This document shows, piece after piece, positions 18,856 through 27,150 of a stretch of 64,000 bases of DNA. The notes under the pieces were generated by a model. The model did no database searches. It was given only the letters and a program-made list of their open reading frames with translations, and was not told the DNA's origin. A program made the translations under genes and the position numbers. The stretch covers positions 310,001 through 374,000 of the forward strand of contig NZ_JAOWKY010000004.1 of NCBI RefSeq assembly GCF_025751435.1. The letters run 5' to 3'. The first letter of the stretch is position 1, and the number at the start of each line of letters is the position of its first letter. Origin of the DNA: Albidovulum marisflavi. Lineage in GTDB: Bacteria; Pseudomonadota; Alphaproteobacteria; Rhodobacterales; Rhodobacteraceae.

Positions 18856-19182
18856 GTGAAACATGCTCTTGTCGTCATCGCCTCTTTGCTGCCCATTTCT
18901 GCAGAGGCGGGAAACAGGGTTTTCGATTGCTCGGGCGCAGTGGCGCAGGCGACCGCGCAGCTGGTCCAGTATGAAGGTGAGGACAAGGGCCATGTCCTGA
19001 TCGAGGGCGCCGAGATCCCATCAAGCGTCTACCCCGGCGCAAACAGCCTTTTCTTCGTCGTTATCGGCGAAGGCTTCACGCAGAACTTCACCGTCCAGAC
19101 CGACACGGGCGAACTGAACTACACCGGAACCGGCAGCAAGTCCGGGTTCGCCAAGGGAACCTGCGCGGAGGCGCAAGGCTAA
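18856..19182 (+). CDS. Small secreted protein of 108 aa, unknown function
   Basis: Starts at GTG 18856, chosen because GGAGC lies 7 bases upstream; a TTG at 18844 is in frame. A signal peptide (MKHALVVIASLLPISAEA) precedes a mature part of about 90 residues with two cysteines that could pair (FDCSG and KGTCAEAQG). No domain is recognised. It is wedged between livF-like and livH-like genes, with terminators on both sides, so it is probably its own transcript. Whether it serves the transporter is unknown. Confidence 0.7.
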   Translation: MKHALVVIASLLPISAEAGNRVFDCSGAVAQATAQLVQYEGEDKGHVLIEGAEIPSSVYPGANSLFFVVIGEGFTQNFTVQTDTGELNYTGTGSKSGFAKGTCAEAQG

Positions 19183-19205
19183 CGAACCAGATCCATCGCT
19201 CAAGG

Positions 19206-19240
19206 GACCCCGGATCGTCTGGTTCCGGGGTCTTTTCTTT
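19206..19240 (+). terminator. Terminator after the 108-aa secreted protein
   Basis: 9-bp stem (GACCCCGGA / TCCGGGGTC) with a 9-base loop, then TTTTCTTT: a standard Rho-independent terminator. Confidence 0.85.
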
Positions 19241-19274
19241 GCCCTGGGGGCACGGAACACCGGTCGCGACTGCT

Positions 19275-19304
19275 TTGACTTGCAGAGAGGGCCGGGTGTG
19301 GTAT
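19275..19304 (+). promoter_or_regulatory. Candidate promoter of livH-livM
   Basis: TTGACT, 18 bases, TGGTAT, about 53 bases before the livH-like start and just after a terminator. Good -35, mediocre -10. Confidence 0.4.
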
Positions 19305-19356
19305 TTGATCCAGTGACAATAATGACAGGCCAAAACGGCCAGCAAAGGGGGGGGGC

Positions 19357-20367
19357 ATGGATCTGCTCAATGCGGTCGTCGCGCTTCTGAACTTCGTCGT
19401 CATCCCGGCGACAGCGTACGGGGCGCAGCTTGCGCTCGGGGCGCTTGGGGTAACGCTGATCTACGGCATCCTCAGGTTCTCGAACTTCGCGCATGGCGAC
19501 ACGATGGCGCTTGGCACCGGGTTCGTCATTCTCGTGACCTGGTGGCTGCAGTCGATGGGTGTCACCTTCGGCGTCCTTCCAACGGCTTTTCTCGCCCTGC
19601 CCTTCGGCATCGCGGCCACCGCGGCGGTCGTGCTGCTGACGGATCGCAGCGTTTACCGGTTCTACCGAAAGCAACGGGCGGCGCCGGTGATCCTGGTGAT
19701 CGTATCCATGGGGGTCATGTTCGTGATGAACGGCGTGACCCGCTTCGTCATCGGCGTGGATGAGATCCGCTTTGCCGATGGCGCGAAGTTCCTGATCAAC
19801 GCCAATGAGTTCAAGCAGTCGACCGGCCTGGCCGAGGGGCTGGCATTCAAGGCAAGCCAGGCCCAGACCATCGTCACCGCGATCGCCGTCGTTGCGCTGT
19901 TGTTCTGGTTCCTCAACAAGACGCGCACCGGCAAATCCATGCGCGCCTATTCCGACAACGAGGATCTGGCGCTGCTGTCGGGCATCAACCCCGAGCGTGT
20001 GGTGGCGGTGACCTGGATAATCGCCTCGGGCCTCGCAGTGATCGCGGGTACGCTTTACGGGCTGGACAAGAGCTTCAAGGCCTTCAACTACTTCCAGCTT
20101 CTGCTGCCGATCTTCGCCTCCGCGATCGTCGGAGGGCTTGGCAGCCCCCTGGGCGCGATCGCCGGCGGCTTCCTGATCGCCTTTTCCGAGGTGGGGTTCA
20201 CCTACGCCTGGAAGAAGGTCGCGACCTATGTGCTGCCGGAAAGCCTCGCGCCTGACGGGCTAGCCCAGCTGCTGTCGACCGATTACAAGTTCGCGGTTTC
20301 CTTCGCGATCCTGATCGTCGTGCTGCTCTTCAAACCCACAGGTCTGTTCAAGGGGAAAGCGGTATGA
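19357..20367 (+). CDS. livH: Branched-chain amino acid type ABC transporter permease (LivH-like)
   Basis: 336 aa, about eight membrane segments. Family landmarks are ALGALGVTLIYGILRFSNFAHGD near the N-terminus and ASAIVGGLGSPLGAIAGG near the C-terminus. A G-rich run (AAAGGGGGGGGG) just before the ATG serves as ribosome site. Overlaps livM by 4 bases. Confidence 0.94.
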   Translation: MDLLNAVVALLNFVVIPATAYGAQLALGALGVTLIYGILRFSNFAHGDTMALGTGFVILVTWWLQSMGVTFGVLPTAFLALPFGIAATAAVVLLTDRSVYRFYRKQRAAPVILVIVSMGVMFVMNGVTRFVIGVDEIRFADGAKFLINANEFKQSTGLAEGLAFKASQAQTIVTAIAVVALLFWFLNKTRTGKSMRAYSDNEDLALLSGINPERVVAVTWIIASGLAVIAGTLYGLDKSFKAFNYFQLLLPIFASAIVGGLGSPLGAIAGGFLIAFSEVGFTYAWKKVATYVLPESLAPDGLAQLLSTDYKFAVSFAILIVVLLFKPTGLFKGKAV

Positions 20368-21683
20368 ACATGCGCAACATCCTTCTGTTCGCTGGCATGG
20401 CGCTGCTGATCGTGCTGGAAGGGTCGACAACCTTTGGCGGGCTGTTCGGTGGCAGTTGGAACACCGCGCTCTTCATCCTGAATTTCGGCCTGCTGTCGGC
20501 GATCATGGCCTTGGGCGTGAACATGCAGTGGGGCTACGCGGGTCTTTTCAACGTCGGCGTCGTGGGCTTCATCGCGCTAGGCGGGCTGGCCCCGGTCCTG
20601 ATCGCCACCCCTCCGGTTACCGAGGTCTGGACGACGGGCGGCGTCGGCCGGCTGATCTTCGCCCTGATCGTCGGCGCGGGGGTCATCGCGCTTGCAATCA
20701 CGCTGAACCATCGCCTGCGGGGCAAGGTCCGCCTGGTTGCGCTTTGCGTGACGCTGATCGGCGGATTTTTCCTTTACCGGGCGCTGTTCGATCCCGCGGT
20801 CGAGGTGATCGAAGCCTTCAACCCGGCGACGAATTCGAACCTTGGCGGCCTGGGCCTGCCGGTGCTGCTGGCCTGGCCTGTGGGTGCGGCCTTGGCTGCC
20901 GGCGCGGCCTGGCTGATCGGCAAGACTGCGCTTGGGCTACGTTCGGACTATCTGGCCATCGCGACGCTCGGTATCGGGGAAATCATAATCGCGACCCTCA
21001 AGAACGAGGATTGGCTGGCGCGCGGCGTCAAGAACGTGATCGGCATCCCCCGCCCCGTGCCGTACGAGGTCGATCTTCAGAGCAGCTCGGGCTTCATTGA
21101 ATTCGCGGCGCGCTTCGGCGCCGATCCGGTGGTCGCCTCTACGATCGTGGTAAAGCTGCTTTACGCGGTGCTGTTCCTGGTCGTCCTGCTGGTCCTGATC
21201 ACAGCCAGCGAACTGGCCTTGAGGTCTCCCTGGGGCCGCATGATGCGCGCCATCCGCGATAACGAGGTCGCGGCCGAAGCCATGGGCAAGAACGTCACCG
21301 GCCGGCACCTGCAGATCTTCATGCTCGGCTCCGCCGTCTGCGGGTTGGCGGGTGCGATGATGGTGACGATGGACAGCCTGCACAATCCCGGCACCTACAA
21401 TCCGCTGCGCTTCACCTTCCTCATCTGGGTGATGGTGATCGTGGGCGGTTCGGGCAACAACTGGGGCGCGATGCTGGGCGGTTTCCTGATCAGCTTCCTG
21501 TGGCTCAAGGTCGAAAGCTGGGGGCCGGCCGGGCTGGAATACCTGACTTCCGGTCTCGACCCGGCTTCTCCGCTGCGCGAGCATCTGAAGGACTCGGCGG
21601 CGCACATGCGCCTGATCGCGCTTGGCCTTGTACTTCTGCTTGTGCTCAGGTTCAGCCCAAGGGGGCTGATACCCGAAAAATAG
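20364..21683 (+). CDS. livM: Branched-chain amino acid type ABC transporter permease (LivM-like)
   Basis: 439 aa, hydrophobic, with LGVNMQWGYAGLFNVGVVGF, the DYLAIATLGIGEII stretch, and an EAA-like RAIRDNEVAAEAMGKNV loop. The region between helices 3 and 5 carries an extra segment (around residues 130-165). It forms the inner-membrane channel with LivH. A terminator follows. Confidence 0.94.
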   Translation: MNMRNILLFAGMALLIVLEGSTTFGGLFGGSWNTALFILNFGLLSAIMALGVNMQWGYAGLFNVGVVGFIALGGLAPVLIATPPVTEVWTTGGVGRLIFALIVGAGVIALAITLNHRLRGKVRLVALCVTLIGGFFLYRALFDPAVEVIEAFNPATNSNLGGLGLPVLLAWPVGAALAAGAAWLIGKTALGLRSDYLAIATLGIGEIIIATLKNEDWLARGVKNVIGIPRPVPYEVDLQSSSGFIEFAARFGADPVVASTIVVKLLYAVLFLVVLLVLITASELALRSPWGRMMRAIRDNEVAAEAMGKNVTGRHLQIFMLGSAVCGLAGAMMVTMDSLHNPGTYNPLRFTFLIWVMVIVGGSGNNWGAMLGGFLISFLWLKVESWGPAGLEYLTSGLDPASPLREHLKDSAAHMRLIALGLVLLLVLRFSPRGLIPEK

Positions 21684-21701
21684 GCGCCTTCTTGCAGGAT
21701 C

Positions 21702-21735
21702 GAAGCCGGGGGAAACCCCGGCTTCCTTGCTTTCC
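21702..21735 (+). terminator. Terminator after livM-like gene
   Basis: 10-bp perfect stem (GAAGCCGGGG / CCCCGGCTTC) with a GAAA tetraloop, then CTTGCTTTCC. It separates the transporter from the flavoprotein gene. Confidence 0.75.
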
Positions 21736-21833
21736 AGCGCCCCGCAACCCGAAACGACATTTTTTGTCGCAGATCGACATGCCTGACAGCGCTTTCGGGC
21801 CTTGATATGTCGTAAAATCCTCTGGAGGCAAAA

Positions 21834-24260
21834 ATGAAGACCCAGGCACAGGTCGTAGTCATCGGCGGCGGCGTCGTCGGATGCTCGGTGCTTTACCACC
21901 TGACGAAGTACGGTTGGAAAGACGTGATGCTGATCGAGCGCTCGACGCTCACGTCCGGTTCCACCTGGCACGCTGCGGGCGGGTTTCACACGCTGAACGG
22001 CGACACCAACATGGCCGCCCTGCAGGGATACACCATCCAGCTTTACAAGGAGCTGGAAGAAATTACGGGAATGTCCTGCGGCCTGCACCACGTGGGCGGC
22101 ATCACCCTGGCCGACAACCAGGCGCGGTTCGAAATGCTGGTCGCCGAACGCGCCAAGCACCGCTACATGGGCCTGCACACCGAGATTCTGGGGCCCGACG
22201 AGATCAAGGAATTCACCTACGGCCAGGTGAACCTGGATGGCATCGTCGGCGCGCTTTACGATCCGCTGGACGGGCATCTTGACCCCTCGGGCACCACGCA
22301 CGCATACGCGCGGGCCGCCAAGATGGGCGGGGCCGAGATCGTGGAACACAACCGTGTGCTTGAAACCAACCCGCGTGCGGACGGCACCTGGGACGTCGTC
22401 ACAGAAAAGGGCACGATCCACGCCGAGCACGTTGTCAACGCCGGCGGCCTTTGGGCGCGCGAGGTCGGCGCAATGGCGGGCGTCTACCTGCCGCTTCTGC
22501 CGATGGCGCACCAGTACCTGGTGACCGACGACATCCCCGAGATCATGGACATCCTGAAATCGGGCAAGGAATTCCCACACGTCATGGATCCGGGCGGCGA
22601 GAGCTATCTGCGACAGGAGGGCCGCGGGCTTTGTATCGGTTTCTACGAAAAGCCCTGTGAACCCTGGAGCGTCGACGGCACGCCGTGGAACTTCGGGCAT
22701 GAACTGCTGAACGAGCAGTTCGACAAGATCGAGGACTCGGTCAACTTCGCCTACCGCCGCTTCCCTGTTCTGGAGCGAACGGGCGTCAAGCGCGTGATCC
22801 ATGGCCCCTTCACCTTTGCGCCCGATGGCAACCCGCTGATCGGACCCGTGCCGGGGCTGCGCAACTACTGGTCGGCCTGCGCCGTCATGGCGGGCTTCTC
22901 GCAGGGCGGCGGCATGGGCAAGTCCCTTGCCGAATGGATGATCCACGGCGAAACCGAGGTCGACCCGCGCGGCTTCGACGTCGCCCGCTTCGGCAAGTGG
23001 ACGACGCCCGGTTACACGGTCCCGAAGGTGATCGAGAACTACCAGATGCGCTTCTCGGTCTCCTATCCGAACGAGGAACGCCCTGCTGCCCGCCCCTTCC
23101 GCACCACGCCGATGTACGACATCTTCGACGGCATGGGCGCGGTCTGGGGTCAGCAATACGGGCTTGAAGTCGTGAACTACTTCGCGCTTCCCGGCGAACC
23201 ACGCTATGAAATACCGTCCTTCAAGCGGTCGAACGCCTGGGAAGCGACGCGTCAGGAAGTCATGGCCGTGCGCGAGGCCGTCGGCATCAACGAGGTCCAG
23301 AACTTCGGCAAGTTCCGCGTCACTGGGTCGAACGCGCGCGCCTGGCTCGACCGCATCATGGCGGGCGCGATCCCGAAGCCGGGCCGCCTTTCCCTGACCC
23401 CGATGCTGTCGCCCAAGGGCAAGATCATCGGCGATTTCACCGTCACCTGCATCTCTGACACCGAGTTCCAGATCACGGGCAGCTACGGCGCGCAAGACCA
23501 GCACCTGCGCTGGTTCGAAACAAATCTCGAAGAAGGCGTCAGCGTCGAAAACGTCTCTGACCGGGTCACGGGCTTCCAGATCGCAGGGCCGAACGCGCGG
23601 GAGCTTCTGTCCCGCGTGACACGCGCGGATGTTTCTGGAGAGGCGTTCAAGTTCATGGACGCGAAGCGCATGACCATCGGCATGGCAGACTGCCTTGTGC
23701 AGCGAGTCAGCTACACGGGCGATCTGGGCTATGAGATCTTCACCGACTTCATGAGCCAGCGGTCGCTTTGGCACACGCTGTGGGCTGCTGGGCAGGACCT
23801 TGGCCTTCGTCCCTTCGGGATGCGCGCCATGATGTCCCTGCGCCTCGACAAGCTGTTCGGGTCCTGGGCGCGGGAATTTTCCCCGGACTATTTCCCCGGC
23901 GAAACCGGCATCGACCGCTTCATCCGCTGGAACAAGGCGGCCGACTGGATCGGCAAGGCGCCAGCGATGGCCGAAAAAGCCGCGGGTCCCAAGCGCAAGC
24001 TTTGCGCCTTCATCGTCGAAGCCAACCAGGCCGACGTCGTGGCGTATGAGCCGATCTGGATCGGCGACACGGTCGTCGGCTTCTGCACCTCGGGCGGCTA
24101 TTCGCACTGGACCGGCCAGTCCGTCGCGCAGGGTTTTGTCCCGGTCGATCTGATCGCCGACGATCTGGAGGTGGAGATCGAGATCCTGGGCGATCGGTGC
24201 AAGGCGCGCATGATCACAGGACCGCTTTGGGACGCCGACGGCGCGCGCATGCGCGGGTAA
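21834..24260 (+). CDS. Dimethylglycine dehydrogenase-like FAD/folate oxidoreductase
   Basis: 808 aa with the two-part layout of DMGDH, sarcosine dehydrogenase and related demethylases. Residues 1-390 are a FAD-dependent DAO domain (VVVIGGGVVGCSVLYHL at the dinucleotide-binding loop; STWHAAGG, the flavin-contacting region). Residues 420-808 are the aminomethyltransferase (GcvT-like) folate domain, ending in the GcvT C-terminal barrel (SGGYSHWTGQSVAQGFV). Such enzymes remove N-methyl groups and pass formaldehyde to tetrahydrofolate. Dimethylglycine, sarcosine or dimethylsulfoniopropionate-demethylase-like substrates are all possible; I favour a methylated glycine because of the GlxA regulator nearby. 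Ribosome site GGAGG. Confidence 0.88.
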   Translation: MKTQAQVVVIGGGVVGCSVLYHLTKYGWKDVMLIERSTLTSGSTWHAAGGFHTLNGDTNMAALQGYTIQLYKELEEITGMSCGLHHVGGITLADNQARFEMLVAERAKHRYMGLHTEILGPDEIKEFTYGQVNLDGIVGALYDPLDGHLDPSGTTHAYARAAKMGGAEIVEHNRVLETNPRADGTWDVVTEKGTIHAEHVVNAGGLWAREVGAMAGVYLPLLPMAHQYLVTDDIPEIMDILKSGKEFPHVMDPGGESYLRQEGRGLCIGFYEKPCEPWSVDGTPWNFGHELLNEQFDKIEDSVNFAYRRFPVLERTGVKRVIHGPFTFAPDGNPLIGPVPGLRNYWSACAVMAGFSQGGGMGKSLAEWMIHGETEVDPRGFDVARFGKWTTPGYTVPKVIENYQMRFSVSYPNEERPAARPFRTTPMYDIFDGMGAVWGQQYGLEVVNYFALPGEPRYEIPSFKRSNAWEATRQEVMAVREAVGINEVQNFGKFRVTGSNARAWLDRIMAGAIPKPGRLSLTPMLSPKGKIIGDFTVTCISDTEFQITGSYGAQDQHLRWFETNLEEGVSVENVSDRVTGFQIAGPNARELLSRVTRADVSGEAFKFMDAKRMTIGMADCLVQRVSYTGDLGYEIFTDFMSQRSLWHTLWAAGQDLGLRPFGMRAMMSLRLDKLFGSWAREFSPDYFPGETGIDRFIRWNKAADWIGKAPAMAEKAAGPKRKLCAFIVEANQADVVAYEPIWIGDTVVGFCTSGGYSHWTGQSVAQGFVPVDLIADDLEVEIEILGDRCKARMITGPLWDADGARMRG

Positions 24261-24294
24261 CGACCCGCCTTCGTCAAGAGACCGGCTATTGCCA

Positions 24295-24332
24295 GAATGA
24301 TGCGCGGATCGGATACTCCGCGCATCATGTCT
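24295..24332 (+). terminator. 12-bp perfect inverted repeat, probable terminator
   Basis: ATGATGCGCGGA - 8 bases - TCCGCGCATCAT followed by GTCTTTCC. It lies 35 bases past the flavoprotein stop and before the nucleotidyltransferase start. Confidence 0.6.
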
Positions 24333-24371
24333 TTCCGGGTGGCCGGAGTTCCTGATGCAGGTCAGATCCAA

Positions 24372-24977
24372 ATGAGCAGTGTCGCGATCCTGATCCCGGC
24401 GGCCGGCAGTTCCAGCCGGATGCGCGGTGCGGACAAGCTGATGGAACCGGTGGATGACGAACCGGTTCTGCGGCGGGTCGCGCGGCTGTCGCTGGCGGCA
24501 AGCCCTTTGGTATTCGTAACGCTTCCCGATGGCGGGCCTTATGCCCTGCCCCGAAAATCTGCCTTGAGCGGCCTCCAGGTACGCTTGCTGCCGCTTTCGG
24601 ACGCGCATGAAGGCATGGCGGCATCGCTGCGCGCCGGAGCGAAGATGGCGGGAAAACACTTGGCCTCGGGCCTTATGGTGGTGCCTGCCGACATGCCCGA
24701 ACTGACCGCACCCGATCTGATCACGGTCGCGGCGATCTATGAACAGGAGCCGGACTCAGTCCTTCGTGCGACGGCATCGGATTACACGCCCGGCCATCCG
24801 GTCGTCTTCCCGCTGCGCCTTTTTCCCGCGCTATCGGTACTTAGCGGTGACAGGGGCGGGCAAAAGATCCTTCAAGAGGAAAGTGCCCGCCTGTTGCCCC
24901 TGCCTGCCCGCCACGCCACGACGGACCTGGACACGCCCGAGGAGTGGGCAGAATGGCGAAATCGGCAAGGGATGTGA
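24372..24977 (+). CDS. MobA-like NTP transferase (MocA/CoxI-associated type)
   Basis: 201 aa from the ATG at 24372 (MSSVAILIPAAGSSSRMRGADKL). The LIPAAGSSSRMRG motif is the nucleotide-binding signature of the MobA/GlmU-type transferases, and MVVPADMPELTAPDL is the metal-binding DxD-like region. Proteins of this branch include molybdenum cofactor cytidylyltransferase (MocA). No molybdoenzyme gene is near, so the substrate is open. Longer in-frame starts upstream fall inside the inverted repeat and are unlikely. Confidence 0.85.
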   Translation: MSSVAILIPAAGSSSRMRGADKLMEPVDDEPVLRRVARLSLAASPLVFVTLPDGGPYALPRKSALSGLQVRLLPLSDAHEGMAASLRAGAKMAGKHLASGLMVVPADMPELTAPDLITVAAIYEQEPDSVLRATASDYTPGHPVVFPLRLFPALSVLSGDRGGQKILQEESARLLPLPARHATTDLDTPEEWAEWRNRQGM

Positions 24978-25006
24978 TCGGCAGGCGGTTCCGGTCTTGA
25001 CCGCCG

Positions 25007-25660
25007 TCAGGCGACGGCGCAGGCCCGCAGAAGGCCAAGATCGATATCGGGGCGGGCCGCCGCGCTTGCCCCGCCCTCTTCGCTCAGCATCGCCCCTAAT
25101 GAGCGATGCGCCGACATGGGCAAGGATCGCAGCACCGCGTGCGTCAGGGGCAGGCTTTCACTCCAACATCCGTTAGCACAGATGAGATCGTGCCGGCCAA
25201 GTGCGATCTGGACATAATGGGGCACGCCTGCACGCATGCGACGAACGCCGTGCAAGCCGACCAGGTCCGCAGCTCTTGCCAGAACCTCCTTGACCTGACC
25301 AAGCCCGCGCCCAAAGGCACCTGCAATCAACAGGCGCTGGTCGGGCGCGACCACGATATCTTTGGCCGGGTGTCCCTCGCCAAGCGCACCTGCGAGGATC
25401 TGGATGGGAAGGAGGGACAAGACCCGCTTCGACGCGCCCCAGTCCCGGGCGCAGGCCCCGGTCCAGATCAGCTGACGAAAACCGTTGTCGCGCGTCAGAA
25501 CACGGTCGCCAGCGCGCAATGTTTCAACAGCGCGTTCGCCCCGATCGGTCAGAATCATCGTACCGGCGGTAAATGACGGCAGGTCCGGCGCCGCTGCACG
25601 ATGCGCCCCGGACGCAGAGTCCGGCACCAAGCACTTGCCATCAATTTGCGAATCGAACAC
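25007..25660 (-). CDS. Hint (hedgehog/intein) domain protein, copy 1
   Basis: 217 aa from a GTG at 25660; a GTG at 25777 is also in frame but adds 39 residues of W/F-rich AT-rich sequence without a ribosome site, so I prefer the shorter form. The Hint_2-type core spans about 28-175: FTAGTMILTDRGERAVETLRAGDRVLTRDNG at the N-terminus and IALGRHDLICANGCWSESL near the end. The residue at the Hint start is Thr (AGTM) rather than Cys. It is followed on the same strand by a second copy upstream (25799-26377). Function unknown; no secretion signal is seen. Confidence 0.75.
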   Translation of the reverse strand: MFDSQIDGKCLVPDSASGAHRAAAPDLPSFTAGTMILTDRGERAVETLRAGDRVLTRDNGFRQLIWTGACARDWGASKRVLSLLPIQILAGALGEGHPAKDIVVAPDQRLLIAGAFGRGLGQVKEVLARAADLVGLHGVRRMRAGVPHYVQIALGRHDLICANGCWSESLPLTHAVLRSLPMSAHRSLGAMLSEEGGASAAARPDIDLGLLRACAVA

Positions 25661-25798
25661 CGGCCAGAACCAACTTTTCCCAACTTGGTTTTGACTAACC
25701 GGCCAATAAGGTAAGTTTTTGGCAAAGACCGACAAAAAATGCGACTCGCCGCACCAAACGCGCCAAACCTTCGACACCTGGAACAGGGTAAACGTTGT

Positions 25799-26377
25799 TC
25801 AGTGACGCTGCGGCAGCGGGATCACCTGGCCGGGTGCGGCCTTGGTAACGCCTTCGCCGAAAAGTGTCTGCAGTTCGGGATAGAGCGCGTAAAGCTCAAA
25901 CCTCTGGGCGTTGCCCATTCCATTGAGGGAGATGTCTCCGGGATGGAATGCCTCGGTCCAGATCCCGTTGGCGAGGATCAGTTCGTGTCGGTCGAACAGA
26001 AGGTGGATGTAGCAGGACGCGGCTACCGGGCCGGATGAAGCCGTTCGAAGGCCCACCATGTGCTTGGCCGAGACCAGCGCCTCATGTTCCTCAAAATGCA
26101 AGAGACTGCGATCCCGCGGCGCCAAGACCCTCTGGCTGGGACTGATCTGCATATCGCTCTCGGGAAGCATGCCGTCCAGCCCCCCGCGCCGAAGCAACAG
26201 GGGCCGGAGATGGTCGCACTCGGCTGCTGCCAGACGGCTGAGCTGACACTTGCCGATCCAACGCAGCGCCTGCAGCCCATTGTCACGCGTGATGACCCGG
26301 TCATCCAACCTGAGCGCCTCTGCCGGCAGTTCCCCGCGATCCGTGGCGATGACGCATCCCTCTGTCAGAAACGGCAT
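25799..26377 (-). CDS. Hint (hedgehog/intein) domain protein, copy 2
   Basis: 192 aa from the ATG at 26377 with GGAG 9 bases upstream. The protein is almost only the Hint_2-type domain: FLTEGCVIATDRGELPAEALRLDDRVITRDNG, a central SPSQRVLAPRD strand, and LLFDRHELILANGIWTEAFHPGD. Here the Hint start residue is Cys (EGCVIATD), the nucleophile position, unlike copy 1. The two copies share the same spacing of motifs, so they are probably a tandem duplication that has diverged. Transcribed toward copy 1. Confidence 0.8.
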   Translation of the reverse strand: MPFLTEGCVIATDRGELPAEALRLDDRVITRDNGLQALRWIGKCQLSRLAAAECDHLRPLLLRRGGLDGMLPESDMQISPSQRVLAPRDRSLLHFEEHEALVSAKHMVGLRTASSGPVAASCYIHLLFDRHELILANGIWTEAFHPGDISLNGMGNAQRFELYALYPELQTLFGEGVTKAAPGQVIPLPQRH

Positions 26378-27011
26378 GTCAACTGCTCCGCAATGGGCAC
26401 TTCAGGCCAGCCCGAAACCCCATGTCACTTCGAAAGCAAAAGACGATCATCACTATCACGCGTCCCTCCGCCATTTTTGGCTTTTTGATCCTTCCCGCAC
26501 CTGTAGCCGTCCCGATGCGATGCGGCTGCTACGGACTTGATCTAGCCGCGCGTTTCGGCGGCGGGAAAGGCAATTGTGGCAAAATAATGTCATTTCGCCC
26601 GGTCGCGATCGAGAATTTCGGAAACAATCCGGAAGCCGCAAGCGCCGAACATCGCGCCAAATACGGCCTGATTTGCCGCAATTACCCCTATCTGAACGAC
26701 AAATTACTCCAAGAAGCGCGTTGGTCGCGGCGGTAAAGGCGCTCATTTCGGAAACAGTTTCGCGGCAATTCAAACGCGGCGTCGGCTCGGAAGCTGCGAC
26801 ACATCGTTTCCAGCAGGGGGACAGGTCGCCTGCGCCTGAAGATTGGAAACTGTGCGGAAACCTGCGGGCGGCACAGGACGTTTCTGTCACGCGTCGCTTG
26901 TCCGAGAGACGCCGGCCCGGAATTGCGGATCGGGGGGGTCTGCGATCGTCCCGGCACGGCAGTTGGGCCAACAATGAACCGCCCCAAATCTTTCCCAACC
27001 ATGTTCTGAGG
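26378..27011. other. 634-bp gap between Hint gene and tRNA-Leu, unexplained
   Basis: No gene is convincing: both strands have open frames up to 225 aa, but with Arg/Ser-rich shadow composition and no ribosome sites. It contains a 12-bp direct repeat (ATTTCGGAAACA at 26615 and 26745) and two further GGAAAC words, and several GGCAATT/GCCGCAATT words. The promoter of the Hint genes must lie at its left end. Base composition is lower in GC than the neighbours between 26560 and 26720. Confidence 0.5.
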
Positions 27012-27095
27012 TGGTACCCGAGGTCGGACTCGAACCGACATGCCTTTCGGCGGCGGATTTTGAATCCGCTGCGTCTACCATTCCGCCACTCGGGC
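27012..27095 (-). tRNA. tRNA-Leu (anticodon CAA)
   Basis: 84 bases including a genome-encoded CCA. Acceptor stem GCCCGAG / CTCGGGT (first pair G-T), anticodon stem GCGGA-TTCAAAA-TCCGC with anticodon CAA, a class II long variable arm (CGCCGAAAGGCATG) and a standard TTCGAGTC T-loop. Reads UUG. It is a stand-alone gene. Confidence 0.97.
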
Positions 27096-27150
27096 CTCAG
27101 GCCAGCGGTCTATCTCGCCGGCACGCGCATGACAAGCGGTTTGCTCGGGC

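Noticed and set aside
20937-24659. A 1240-aa open frame on the minus strand
   Set aside because: It is antisense to livM and the flavoprotein gene. High GC at third positions keeps the opposite frame open; composition is His/Arg/Asp-rich and there is no ribosome site.
25007-26377. Inteins
   Set aside because: The Hint domains are not embedded in a host protein and no splicing junctions are seen.
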